64,000 bases of DNA from Nocardia testacea NBRC 100365 (GTDB taxonomy: Bacteria > Actinomycetota > Actinomycetes > Mycobacteriales > Mycobacteriaceae): contig NZ_BAGJ01000270.1 of assembly GCF_000308775.1 (NCBI RefSeq), forward strand, positions 16,513 through 80,512, given 5' to 3'. Below are positions 41,882 through 49,817 of the stretch, in pieces. Below the pieces are notes generated by a model that was not told the DNA's origin, did no database searches, and saw nothing but the letters and a program-made list of their open reading frames with translations. A program made the translations under genes and the position numbers. Every line of letters starts with the position of its first letter. Positions within the stretch are counted from its first letter, which is position 1.

Positions 41882-42451
41882 ATGACGACCGCGACGAACG
41901 TCAACGAGCTGAGCGGCACCTACGTACTGGACCCGACCCACACCCGGGTCGGATTCGTCACCAGGCACGCGATGGTGACCAAGGTGCGCGGCGCGTTCAA
42001 CGAGTTCACCGGCAGCGCGTACTTCGACGGCGAGAATCCGGCCAATTCGTCGGGTGAGGTCACGATCCAGGTGGCCAGTATCGACACCCGCAATGCCGAC
42101 CGCGACAAGCATCTGCGCGGACTCGACTTCCTGGGCCTCGACGAATACCCCGAGATCACCTTCCGGACCACGGCGATCACGCCGACCGGGCCGGACGCGT
42201 TCGACGTCACCGGTGACCTCACCATCAAGGGCATCACCCGATCGGTGACCATCCCCTTCACTTTCGAAGGTCAGGCCACCGATCCGTTCGGCAATGTCCG
42301 GGTCGGTTTCGAAGGCTCGGCCACCATCAACCGCAAGGATTTCGGCATCACCTGGAACGCGGCCCTGGAAACCGGTGGTGTGCTGGTCGCCGACAAGGTT
42401 GTCCTGGAGTTCGAGGTCTCGGCGATCAAGCAGGACGCCGCGGCGAACTGA
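41882..42451 (+). CDS. YceI-family protein
   Basis: A 189-residue lipocalin-like protein preceded by CGGAGG. YVLDPTHTRVGFVTRHAMVT opens the beta-barrel, followed by VRGAFNEFTGSAYFDGENPA, VQVASIDTRNADRDKHLRGL, LDEYPEITFRTTAITPTGPD and LTIKGITRSVTIPFTFEGQA. YceI proteins bind polyisoprenoids such as ubiquinone or dehydroquinones. There is no signal peptide, so this member is cytoplasmic. Regulation by the divergent MarR protein is likely, consistent with a role in quinone or organic-hydroperoxide stress. Confidence 0.92.
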   Translation: MTTATNVNELSGTYVLDPTHTRVGFVTRHAMVTKVRGAFNEFTGSAYFDGENPANSSGEVTIQVASIDTRNADRDKHLRGLDFLGLDEYPEITFRTTAITPTGPDAFDVTGDLTIKGITRSVTIPFTFEGQATDPFGNVRVGFEGSATINRKDFGITWNAALETGGVLVADKVVLEFEVSAIKQDAAAN

Positions 42452-42528
42452 CCACCGCCGGGCGCCGGTGTATGAGCACAGCGCGGTGGGGCGTATCCAC
42501 GCCTCCACCGCGACGGCTTGGACCCGCC

Positions 42529-42870
42529 CTATCCGTCGGCCTTCTCCGGGTCGTGGCCCCAATTCATCAGTGAATACCGCCATCTGCTGTGCCCGGTATC
42601 GCCGGTGGGGCGTTGTTCCAGGTGACGGTGGGCATATCCGACGACCTTGCGCATATGGGCGTAGTCGTCGTCGGTGAGGTCCTTTGTCTTCTTCTCGAGT
42701 AGTTCGACGATGCGGCGCCCACTGGAGTGGCCGGTCGATTCGCCACCACCCGTCGGCTTCTGCCCGACCGCTTTGGACTCGTCGGTTTCGAGCCAGCGCC
42801 GTAGTTCCGCGGCCGTCATATTGACGGTGTCGCGGAACCGCGCGCGAGTTCTCTCGTTGTCCTCCGGCAC
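42529..42870 (-). CDS. DUF3140 family protein
   Basis: A 113-residue soluble protein. FRDTVNMTAAELRRWLETDE, SKAVGQKPTGGGESTGHSSG, RRIVELLEKKTKDLTDDDYA and MRKVVGYAHRHLEQRP follow the DUF3140 pattern (a GESxGHxSGRRIV core with a C-terminal helical part). GTG 42870 is chosen over a GTG three codons earlier because GGAGG lies eight bases before it, whereas the earlier codon touches the ribosome site. The function is unknown; it is paired with the DUF2945 protein 18 bases upstream and may be part of a stress or DNA-associated pair. Confidence 0.82.
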   Translation of the reverse strand: MPEDNERTRARFRDTVNMTAAELRRWLETDESKAVGQKPTGGGESTGHSSGRRIVELLEKKTKDLTDDDYAHMRKVVGYAHRHLEQRPTGDTGHSRWRYSLMNWGHDPEKADG

Positions 42871-42888
42871 GACCGTCACCTCCGGGTA

Positions 42889-43107
42889 TCAGTCGCCCCG
42901 CGGGCGCAGTGCGTCGGGTTTGTGGACGGCATCGCGGCCGCTCTTCTCGCTGCGCACCCGATACTGCGGGTCCTCCTCGGAGGCGCGGACCGTGCGGCCG
43001 GCCGCCTCGGTGTCGTCGGTGATGACCTCTTCGACCTCACCTTCGGCGGTGCTGCCGTGACTGTTCCATTCGACTTTGTCGCCTGTGCGGAAGGATTTCT
43101 TGCTCAA
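42889..43107 (-). CDS. DUF2945 (hypervirulence-associated TUDOR domain) protein
   Basis: A 72-residue protein starting at TTG 43107, supported by AGGAGG five bases upstream. The sequence KKSFRTGDKVEWNSHGSTAE, GEVEEVITDDTEAAGR, and EDPQYRVRSEKSGRDAVHKP is the compact beta-barrel of the DUF2945 family: a G-D-x-V-x-W start and a KSG...A.HKP end. It is highly charged and cytoplasmic. Its molecular role is unknown. It is in the same orientation as the DUF3140 gene and probably co-transcribed with it. Confidence 0.85.
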   Translation of the reverse strand: MSKKSFRTGDKVEWNSHGSTAEGEVEEVITDDTEAAGRTVRASEEDPQYRVRSEKSGRDAVHKPDALRPRGD

Positions 43108-43145
43108 GGCTGCCTCCTGTCCTGATCAGGCCCCCTGCGCCCGCC

Positions 43146-45134
43146 TTACCCGGGGGACGGAGTGGGAAACCGGCCGCTCCCCGGGTCCCGGCGGCCGCCG
43201 GGCCGGATCGTGCGGTACCAATCGAGCAGATCCGGGCGGTCCACCGCACTGGGATCCACGACGCGGGCCGGGTCGGCGCCCTGGAACAGCTTCTTGATCG
43301 GCACCTCCAGTTTCTTGCCGGTGCGGGTGTGTGGAATACCGGGAGCGACGATGATCTCGTCGGGCACATGCCGGGGCGAGACCTCGCTGCGGATGGTGGC
43401 GGCGATTCGGGCCTCGAGTTCGTCGGTGAGTTCGGCGCCCGGGGCCGGGACCACGAACAACGGCATCCAGTAACCGCCGTCGGATTGTTCGACGCCGACC
43501 ACCAGCGCCTCGGCGATATCCGGTAGCCGTTCGACCGCCTGGTAGATATCGGCGCTACCCATCCGGATACCGTGCCGGTTGAGGGTGGAATCGGAGCGGC
43601 CGTGCACGACGACGCTGTGGCGTTCGGTGACGGTGATCCAGTCCCCGTGCCGCCAGACCCCCGGAAATGTATCGAAATACGCCTCGCGATAGCGCGCGCC
43701 GTCCGGGTCGCGCCAGAAGCGGACCGGCATCGACGGCATCGGCGCGGTGATCACGAGTTCGCCCACCTCACCACGCACCGGCCGTCCGGCCGGATCGTAG
43801 GCGTCCAGCGCGACACCGAGATAGGGCGCCGACAGTTCGCCCGGCCATACCGGAACGGTCCGCGTGCCGCCGAGGAACGCCGAGACCACGTCGGTGCCGC
43901 CGCTGATCGAGGAGATACGGACGTGTTCACCGGCATTTTCGCTCAGCCACCGCGCCGAAGCTGCCGGTAGCGCGGAACCGGTCACGCCGACGGTGTGCAG
44001 CGCCGACAGATCGTGATCGGTGCGCGGTACCGAGCCCGCCTTGATGCAGGCCAGCGCGTAGCCGGGGCTGATACCCAGGACGGTGGCGCCGACGTCGGCG
44101 GCGATCCGCCACAGCGCGTCCGGAGCCGGAGCGGTGGGACTGCCCTCGTAGGTGACCACGGTCGCCCCGGCCAGCAGGCCCGCCACCTGGAAATTCCACA
44201 TCATCCAGCTCGGGCTGGTGTACCAGAAGAACGTATCGCCGGGGCCGATATCTGATTGCAGCACCACGGCTTTGAGGTGCTCCAGTAGCACGCCCCCGTG
44301 GCCGTGGACGATACCCTTGGGTGGGCCGGTCGTGCCGGACGAGAACACGATCCACAGCGGATGTTCGAAATCCACCTGCTCCGTGGCGATATCGCGCGGC
44401 GCGAACTCGGCACCGCCGATCGCGTCGTCCCACGAGAGCGTATCCGGCAGCGGCGAACCGAGCCGAGCGACCACGATGGTGTCGCGAACCGAATCCAGGC
44501 CCGCGCGCACCGCGGCGATATCGGCGCGTTTATCGTGCGCCCGGCCGCCGAACCGGTAACCGTCGGCGGTGATCAGGACGGTGGGTTCGAGTTGCCCGAG
44601 CCGGTCCAGCGCGGCCTTCGGCGAGTAATCCTGCCCGCAGGCGCTCCAGATCGCGCCGATAGCAGCCGTGGCCAGGAACGCGACGATCGTTTCCGGGATG
44701 TTCGGCAGATATCCGGCCACCCGATCGCCGGCCCGGACGCCCAGCGCGCGCAGCGTCCGGGCCAGCGCGGCGGTGTGGTCGAGCAGTTCGGCCCATGAGA
44801 TATCGCGGACCGCGGCGTCCTCACCGACCGCTCTGATCGCGGGCCGATCGGCGCGCGCCCGGCGGATCACCTGGTCGACATAGTTGAGCCGGGTCCCGGG
44901 AAACCAGCGCGCGCCCGGCATCCGCGCGTCCGCCAGCACTTCGCCCGCGATCTCACCGAGGGCGAAATAATCCCAGAGCGCGTGCCAGAATCCCTCGATA
45001 TCCGTGACCGACCATCGCCACAGGGCGTGATAGTCGCCGGTGTCCGCACCTGTGCGTTCCGCGACGAATCGCGCGAAGTCGGTGAGGGTGGCCTCGGCGA
45101 GGTCCTGTTCGGTCGGCACCCACAGTGGTCGCAT
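43146..45134 (-). CDS. Acetoacetyl-CoA synthetase
   Basis: A 662-residue ANL-family ligase that activates acetoacetate with ATP and CoA. The N-terminus LWVPTEQDLAEATLTDFARF and YFALGEIAGEVLADARMPGA is specific to acetoacetate-CoA ligases. The ATP loop IVFSSGTTGPPKGIVHGHGG, FWYTSPSWMMWNFQVAGLLA, HISGGTDVV-like SSISGGTDVVSAFLGGTRTV and VVHGRSDSTLNRHGIRMGSA follow, and the catalytic Lys is in GIPHTRTGKKLEVPIKKLFQ. It is the last gene of a three-gene operon for ketone-body use. Confidence 0.94.
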   Translation of the reverse strand: MRPLWVPTEQDLAEATLTDFARFVAERTGADTGDYHALWRWSVTDIEGFWHALWDYFALGEIAGEVLADARMPGARWFPGTRLNYVDQVIRRARADRPAIRAVGEDAAVRDISWAELLDHTAALARTLRALGVRAGDRVAGYLPNIPETIVAFLATAAIGAIWSACGQDYSPKAALDRLGQLEPTVLITADGYRFGGRAHDKRADIAAVRAGLDSVRDTIVVARLGSPLPDTLSWDDAIGGAEFAPRDIATEQVDFEHPLWIVFSSGTTGPPKGIVHGHGGVLLEHLKAVVLQSDIGPGDTFFWYTSPSWMMWNFQVAGLLAGATVVTYEGSPTAPAPDALWRIAADVGATVLGISPGYALACIKAGSVPRTDHDLSALHTVGVTGSALPAASARWLSENAGEHVRISSISGGTDVVSAFLGGTRTVPVWPGELSAPYLGVALDAYDPAGRPVRGEVGELVITAPMPSMPVRFWRDPDGARYREAYFDTFPGVWRHGDWITVTERHSVVVHGRSDSTLNRHGIRMGSADIYQAVERLPDIAEALVVGVEQSDGGYWMPLFVVPAPGAELTDELEARIAATIRSEVSPRHVPDEIIVAPGIPHTRTGKKLEVPIKKLFQGADPARVVDPSAVDRPDLLDWYRTIRPGGRRDPGSGRFPTPSPG

Positions 45135-45173
45135 CCTAGTTCTCCTACCGGACCGGCCGGCCGGAGCGCGCCC

Positions 45174-45920
45174 TCATCGCGCGCTCCAGCCGCCGTCCAT
45201 CGTGTACGCCGCGCCGGTGACCATCCCGGCTTCCGGGGTGGCGAGCCAGCCCACCAGCGCGGCGACCTCGTCGGGTTCGACGAGACGTTTGATCGCGCTC
45301 TCGGTGAGCAGGACCTTCTCCAGCACTTCCTGTTCGGGGATGCCGTGCGCCGCGGCCTGACCCGCTATCTGTTCGTCGACCAGGGGAGTGCGCACATAGC
45401 CGGGATTGACGCAGTTGCTCGTCACACCGTGCGGGCCGCCCTCCAGCGCGGTCACCTTGGACAACCCCTCCAACCCGTGTTTGGCCGTCACGTAGGCCAC
45501 CTTGTAGGGGGAGGCGCGCAGACCGTGCACCGAGGAGATATTGACGATCCGCCCCCAGCCCTGCCGGTACATATGTGGCAGGGCCGCGCGCACCAGCAGG
45601 AACGGTGCCTCGACCATCAGGGTCAGCAGGTCGCGGAATCGCCGCGGCGCGAACTCCTCGATGGGGGAGATGTGCTGTACCCCGGCGTTGTTCACCAGGA
45701 TGTCGACGTCCAGTTCCAGTTCCTCCAGCGCCGCGACGTCGAGCAGATCCACCGCCCACGACTCGCCGCCGAGTTCTCCGGCCACGGCCGCGGCGCCCGC
45801 GGCGTCGATATCGGCCACCGTCACCGTGGCGCCGCGCGCCGCGAGCGCCCGGGCGCATGCCGCGCCGATACCGCTCGCGCCGCCGGTGACCAGGGCGCTG
45901 CGCCCGACCAGGTCGCTCAT
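45174..45920 (-). CDS. 3-hydroxybutyrate dehydrogenase (SDR family)
   Basis: A 248-residue SDR. TGGASGIGAACARALAARGA is the cofactor loop, DIDAAGAAAVAGEL has the Asp that selects NAD, NNAGVQHISPIEEFAPRRFR carries NNAG and the VQHISPIE block typical of 3-hydroxybutyrate dehydrogenases. NISSVHGLRASPYKVAYVTA has the Ser and the YxxxK-like Tyr, and YTMDGGWSAR ends the fold. It would oxidise (R)-3-hydroxybutyrate to acetoacetate for the neighbouring synthetase. It overlaps the transporter stop by 4 bases. Confidence 0.88.
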   Translation of the reverse strand: MSDLVGRSALVTGGASGIGAACARALAARGATVTVADIDAAGAAAVAGELGGESWAVDLLDVAALEELELDVDILVNNAGVQHISPIEEFAPRRFRDLLTLMVEAPFLLVRAALPHMYRQGWGRIVNISSVHGLRASPYKVAYVTAKHGLEGLSKVTALEGGPHGVTSNCVNPGYVRTPLVDEQIAGQAAAHGIPEQEVLEKVLLTESAIKRLVEPDEVAALVGWLATPEAGMVTGAAYTMDGGWSAR

Positions 45921-47317
45921 CGCGCGGCCACCTCGGCGCCGCGCGGAGCCAGGCTTTCGGCGTCGGCGCGATCGATGCTCTCCAGGTCGAGCCCCTTCGT
46001 CTCGCGTGCGACCAGGACAGCGACCGTGCTGACGGCCGCCGCGCCCGCCAGGTACCAGGCGATCGGTACCGCGGACCCGTAGGTATCGAGCAGCCGGACC
46101 GCGATGATAGGCGCGAGCGAACCGGCGACGATCGAGGTCACCTGATAGCCCAGGGACACCCCGGAATAGCGCATGCGGGTGGGGAACATCTCGGCCATGA
46201 TGGCGGGCTGCCCGGCGTACATGAAGGCGTGGAAGACCAGTCCGATGATGATGGCGGACACGATGATCAGATTGTTACCGCTGTCCATCATCGGGAAGGC
46301 GAAGAAGCCCCAGGTGGCCGCGGTCAGCGTGCCGATCAGGTAGACGGGCCGGCGGCCGATGCGATCGGACAGCCTGCCCACCAGCGGAACTGCCACGAAG
46401 TGCACGGCATGTGCGGCGAGCAGCCACCACAGGATCACCGAGGTGTCGGCGTGCACCTCGACCTTCAGGTAGGTGATGGTGAAGGTGACGACCAGGTAGT
46501 ACATGATGTTCTCGCCGAACCGCAGCCCCATCGCGGTGAGTACGCCGCGCGGGTAGCGGCGCAGCACCTCGACGACGCTCAGCGAGGTGGCCTTGATCTC
46601 CTCGGCCTCCTGCTGCGCGGCCACGAAGATGGGCGCGTCGGTGATCTTCGTGCGGATGTAGTACCCCACCAGCACCACCACCGCCGACAGCCAGAACGCG
46701 ACCCGCCAGCCCCAGCCCAGGAACGCCTCGTCGGACAACGTCGTGGTCAGTACCAGCAGGACGACCGTGGCCAGCAGATTGCCCGCGGGTACGCCGGCCT
46801 GCGGCCAACTCGCCCAGAAGCCGCGACTGCGACTCGGACTGTGCTCGGCGACCAGCAGCACCGCGCCGCCCCATTCGCCGCCGACCGCGAAACCCTGGAT
46901 GAAGCGCAACGCCACCAGCAGGGCCGGGGCCCAGTAACCGATCTGGCCGAAGGTCGGCAGGCAGCCCATCAGGAAGGTGGCGCCACCGACCAGGACGAGG
47001 CTGAACTGGAGCAGTTTCTTGCGACCGTATTTGTCGCCGTAGTGCCCGAAGACCACGCCGCCCAGCGGGCGGGCCGCGAATCCGACCGCGTAGGTGACGA
47101 ACGCGGCCAGGATCGCGTCCAGGTCGCTGGTGCCCGCCGCGAAGAACACTTTGCTGAACACCAGTGTCGCGGCGGTGCCGTAGAGAAAGAATTCGTACCA
47201 CTCCACGACTGTGCCGGCCATCGACGCGGCCACCACGCGCCGCAGACCGGCGGTCGTTCCCCGGGACCCGGCGTTCTTCGATACCGCCGGGTCGGGTCCG
47301 GCGCTGTGCTCCCTCAT
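45917..47317 (-). CDS. MHS-family MFS transporter, probable 3-hydroxybutyrate/acetoacetate importer
   Basis: A 466-residue, 12-helix symporter. ATG 47317 follows AAGGAG. MAGTVVEWYEFFLYGTAATL is the metabolite:H+ symporter signature in helix 1, with RPLGGVVFGHYGDKYGRKKL (loop 2-3), RFIQGFAVGGEWGGAVLLVA and VPLVGRLSDRIGRRPVYLIG in the second half. The family carries shikimate, citrate, proline and small organic acids; linkage to the dehydrogenase and synthetase makes short keto or hydroxy acids the likely cargo. It heads the operon and diverges from the LysR gene. Confidence 0.87.
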   Translation of the reverse strand: MREHSAGPDPAVSKNAGSRGTTAGLRRVVAASMAGTVVEWYEFFLYGTAATLVFSKVFFAAGTSDLDAILAAFVTYAVGFAARPLGGVVFGHYGDKYGRKKLLQFSLVLVGGATFLMGCLPTFGQIGYWAPALLVALRFIQGFAVGGEWGGAVLLVAEHSPSRSRGFWASWPQAGVPAGNLLATVVLLVLTTTLSDEAFLGWGWRVAFWLSAVVVLVGYYIRTKITDAPIFVAAQQEAEEIKATSLSVVEVLRRYPRGVLTAMGLRFGENIMYYLVVTFTITYLKVEVHADTSVILWWLLAAHAVHFVAVPLVGRLSDRIGRRPVYLIGTLTAATWGFFAFPMMDSGNNLIIVSAIIIGLVFHAFMYAGQPAIMAEMFPTRMRYSGVSLGYQVTSIVAGSLAPIIAVRLLDTYGSAVPIAWYLAGAAAVSTVAVLVARETKGLDLESIDRADAESLAPRGAEVAAR

Positions 47318-47382
47318 CGCACTTCTCCTTCGTGCCCGGGGCCACATCGCCCTACCGGTGTGACGGGCCCCACATTTTTCGG

Positions 47383-47434
47383 CTGCATCGAGTATTGGTG
47401 CAGAACGAGGGGCTGGCAATGACCATTACTGCAG
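47383..47434. promoter_or_regulatory. LysR-type operator cluster in the transporter-LysR gap
   Basis: CTGCA (47383-47387) and TGCAG (47399-47403) are inverted with 11 bases between, the normal LysR spacing. A further CTGCAG palindrome lies at 47429-47434, and another TGCAG close to the LysR start. Repeated sites across the divergent gap suggest a recognition and an activation site for the LysR protein. Confidence 0.5.
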
Positions 47435-47457
47435 CGCGGATGTGCGAAAATGCAGAT

Positions 47458-48372
47458 ATGAGCGCGGCCTTCCCGGGTCGTCCGAGCGCGGACGATCTTC
47501 TCGTATTACTGGCCGTCGGTCGCTCGGGGCGATTCGTGACCGCGGCCGAGCAACTAGGTCTCAACCACACCACCATCTCCCGCCGGATCGCCGCGCTCGA
47601 GCAGACTCTCGGCGGACGGGTGCTCACGCGGGTCACCGGCGGCTGGGAACTGACCGACCTCGGCAGAGAAGCCCTGGCCGCGGCCGAGGCGGTGGAGTCG
47701 GCGGTGAAATCCCTCGCCGCGGACGCGGGCGGGAACCGGGTGCTGAAAGGCGTTGTCCGGCTGTCGGCGACCGACGGCTTCAGCGCCTATATCGCCGCCC
47801 CCGCCGCGGCGGCGGTGCGCCGGCGGCATCCGGATATCGCGGTCGAGCTCGTGGCGACCACCAGGCGGGCGTCACAGCAGCGCTCCGGACTCGATCTGGA
47901 GATCGTCGTCGGCGAACCGCAGGTGCGCCGCGCCACGGCGACGCATCTGGCCGACTACCGACTGGCCCTTTACGGGTCGCGCGCGTACCTGCGCGAACAC
48001 GGTGCCCCGGCGACGATCGACGACCTCGGCCGGTACCCACTCGTGTACTTCATCGATTCCATGCTCCAGGTCGACGATCTGGACCTGGCCTCCGGCTATG
48101 TCCCGACCATGCGCGAATCGGTCACCTCCACCAATGTCTTCGTGCACGTGGAGGCGACCCGCGCGTCCGCCGGACTGGGCCTGCTGCCCTGTTTCATGGC
48201 CGACCGACATCCGGACCTGGTGCGCGTCCTGGCCGATTCGGTCGCGGTGACCCTCGGTTACTGGCTGGTGGCCCGCACCGAGACCCTGCGTCGGCCGGAA
48301 GTCGCCGCGGTGGTCGCCGCCATCCGGTCCGTGATCGACGACCAGCGCGATACGCTCCTCGGCTCCGGGTGA
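47458..48372 (+). CDS. LysR-family transcriptional regulator
   Basis: A 304-residue LysR protein. The HTH reads LLVLLAVGRSGRFVTAAEQL, GLNHTTISRRIAALEQTLGG, and the sensor domain begins ~90 (LKGVVRLSATDGFSAYIAAP, LDLEIVVGEPQVRRATATHL, VEATRASAGLGLLPCFMADR). ATG 47458 fits the HTH spacing of the family; two in-frame ATGs upstream lie in the operator zone. It is divergent from the ketone-body operon, which it probably controls. The ligand is likely 3-hydroxybutyrate or acetoacetate, an inference. Confidence 0.88.
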   Translation: MSAAFPGRPSADDLLVLLAVGRSGRFVTAAEQLGLNHTTISRRIAALEQTLGGRVLTRVTGGWELTDLGREALAAAEAVESAVKSLAADAGGNRVLKGVVRLSATDGFSAYIAAPAAAAVRRRHPDIAVELVATTRRASQQRSGLDLEIVVGEPQVRRATATHLADYRLALYGSRAYLREHGAPATIDDLGRYPLVYFIDSMLQVDDLDLASGYVPTMRESVTSTNVFVHVEATRASAGLGLLPCFMADRHPDLVRVLADSVAVTLGYWLVARTETLRRPEVAAVVAAIRSVIDDQRDTLLGSG

Positions 48373-48407
48373 ACGCCGGCGGTCCGAATCTCCCGCGGCG
48401 CCTACCG

Positions 48408-48497
48408 ATGTCGTCGATCTACCTACTGGACCATCCTTGGACCGCCGACGACCGTGCGACAGCCCCCGCGGTCGCGGGCACAGCCCTGCACCGATGA
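48408..48497 (+). CDS. Possible 29-residue peptide coupled to the P450 gene
   Basis: ATG 48408 opens 29 codons (MSSIYLLDHPWTADDRATAP, AVAGTALHR) whose TGA overlaps the P450 ATG by 4 bases. No good ribosome site is visible, and the frame continues openly upstream into the LysR gene in another frame, so it may be only a chance opening or a leader for coupling. Confidence 0.25.
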   Translation: MSSIYLLDHPWTADDRATAPAVAGTALHR

Positions 48498-49765
48498 GCA
48501 CCGTCCAGTCGCTGGAGTCGTCCACTTTGCCCACACCCTCGGCCCTCACCGGCCATCACCCTTCACCCGCCGGTCGCGACGAGCCCCGCGTACCGCTGCA
48601 CTCCGCCGAGTTCGCGGCCGATCCGCACGCCGCCTACCGGCGCATGCGCGACCGGTACGGTGCGCTGGTGCCCGTGGAACTGGCACCCGGTGTGCCCGCC
48701 ACACTGGTGGTCGGCTATCGCGCCGCCCTGCGCATTCTCAACGACCCGGAACGCTTCCCCGCCGACCCGCGCGCCTGGCAGCGCGATATCCCCGCCGATT
48801 GCCCGGTGCTGCCCGTACTGGAATGGCGGCCGAGCGCGATCCGCAGCGCGGGCGCCGAGCACGCGCGCTACCGCGGGGTCAACACCGCCGGTATCGACGG
48901 CGTCGATCTGCATGCCTTGCACGGCGTCGTCGCGCGGATCGCCGTCCCGTTGATCAATGCCTTCTGTGAGACCGGAATCGCCGACCTCGTCACCCAGTAC
49001 GCGTTTCCGCTGGCATTCGAGGCGATCAACGCGATGCTGGGGTGTCCGCCCGAAATCGGCAGGAAGGTCGCCGAAGCCACGCAGACGGTGTTCGACGGTG
49101 TGGACGCCGAACGCGGTAACCAGATGCTCAGCGCCGCGGTGCTCGAACTGGTCGAGTTGAAACGGGCCGAGCCCGGTGACGACATCACCTCGCGGGTGCT
49201 CGCCCACCCCGCGAACCTCGACGAAGCCGAACTCATCCATCAGATCGTCGTCCTCTACGGCGCCGGAATCGAGCCGCTGCAGAATCTCATCATCAACACC
49301 CTGCTGCTGATCCTCACCGACGAGCGCTTCGCCGGAAGCCTTCTCGGCGGCGCGCTGTCCACCCGGGACGCGTTGGACGAAGTGTTGTTCGAGGATCCGC
49401 CCATGGCGAATTTCAGTGTCACCTATCCGCGGCAGCCGATTCTCATCGACGACGTCTGGCTGCCCGCGAACCAGCCTGTGGTGATCAGCCTGGCCGGGTG
49501 CAACAACGACCCCGCCATCAGCACCGGCGACCACACCGGCAACCGGTCCCACCTGGCCTGGGGCGCGGGCCCACATTCCTGTCCGGCCCGGTCCGCCGCG
49601 TACCTGATCGCGCAGGGCGCCATCGATCAATTGCTGGACGCCCTGCCGGATCTGCGGCTGGGTGTCCCGGCGGACCGGCTCACGCGTCGGCCCGGGCCGT
49701 TCCACCGGGCGCTGGCCGATCTCCCGGTGCAATTCCCTCCGTGCCCCCAGCAGGTCCTGCCCTGA
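48494..49765 (+). CDS. Cytochrome P450, CYP157/CvnE-like, without the ExxR arginine
   Basis: A 423-residue P450. The haem Cys363 lies in LAWGAGPHSCPARSAAYLIA, and the I-helix is VVLYGAGIEPLQNLIINTLL (255-270), with GAGIEP instead of the usual AGxxT. The K-helix, where almost all P450s have ExxR, reads ALDEVLFEDPP: Glu296 is present but position 299 is Phe. Loss of ExxR and the GxEPxxN I-helix occur in CYP157/CvnE proteins, which sit in GTPase conservons in Streptomyces; no conservon genes are here. The substrate is unknown; ferredoxin genes are absent nearby. Confidence 0.85.
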   Translation: MSTVQSLESSTLPTPSALTGHHPSPAGRDEPRVPLHSAEFAADPHAAYRRMRDRYGALVPVELAPGVPATLVVGYRAALRILNDPERFPADPRAWQRDIPADCPVLPVLEWRPSAIRSAGAEHARYRGVNTAGIDGVDLHALHGVVARIAVPLINAFCETGIADLVTQYAFPLAFEAINAMLGCPPEIGRKVAEATQTVFDGVDAERGNQMLSAAVLELVELKRAEPGDDITSRVLAHPANLDEAELIHQIVVLYGAGIEPLQNLIINTLLLILTDERFAGSLLGGALSTRDALDEVLFEDPPMANFSVTYPRQPILIDDVWLPANQPVVISLAGCNNDPAISTGDHTGNRSHLAWGAGPHSCPARSAAYLIAQGAIDQLLDALPDLRLGVPADRLTRRPGPFHRALADLPVQFPPCPQQVLP

Positions 49766-49817
49766 GGCCGGAGTAGACCCGGGCAGGCACGACCGGGAGA
49801 CACCGGCGTCGGCATGA

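Noticed and set aside
48408..48497. Reading the frame before the P450 as a conservon CvnC or CvnD remnant
   Set aside because: The 29 residues show no DUF742 or GTPase motif, so only a possible leader peptide is listed.
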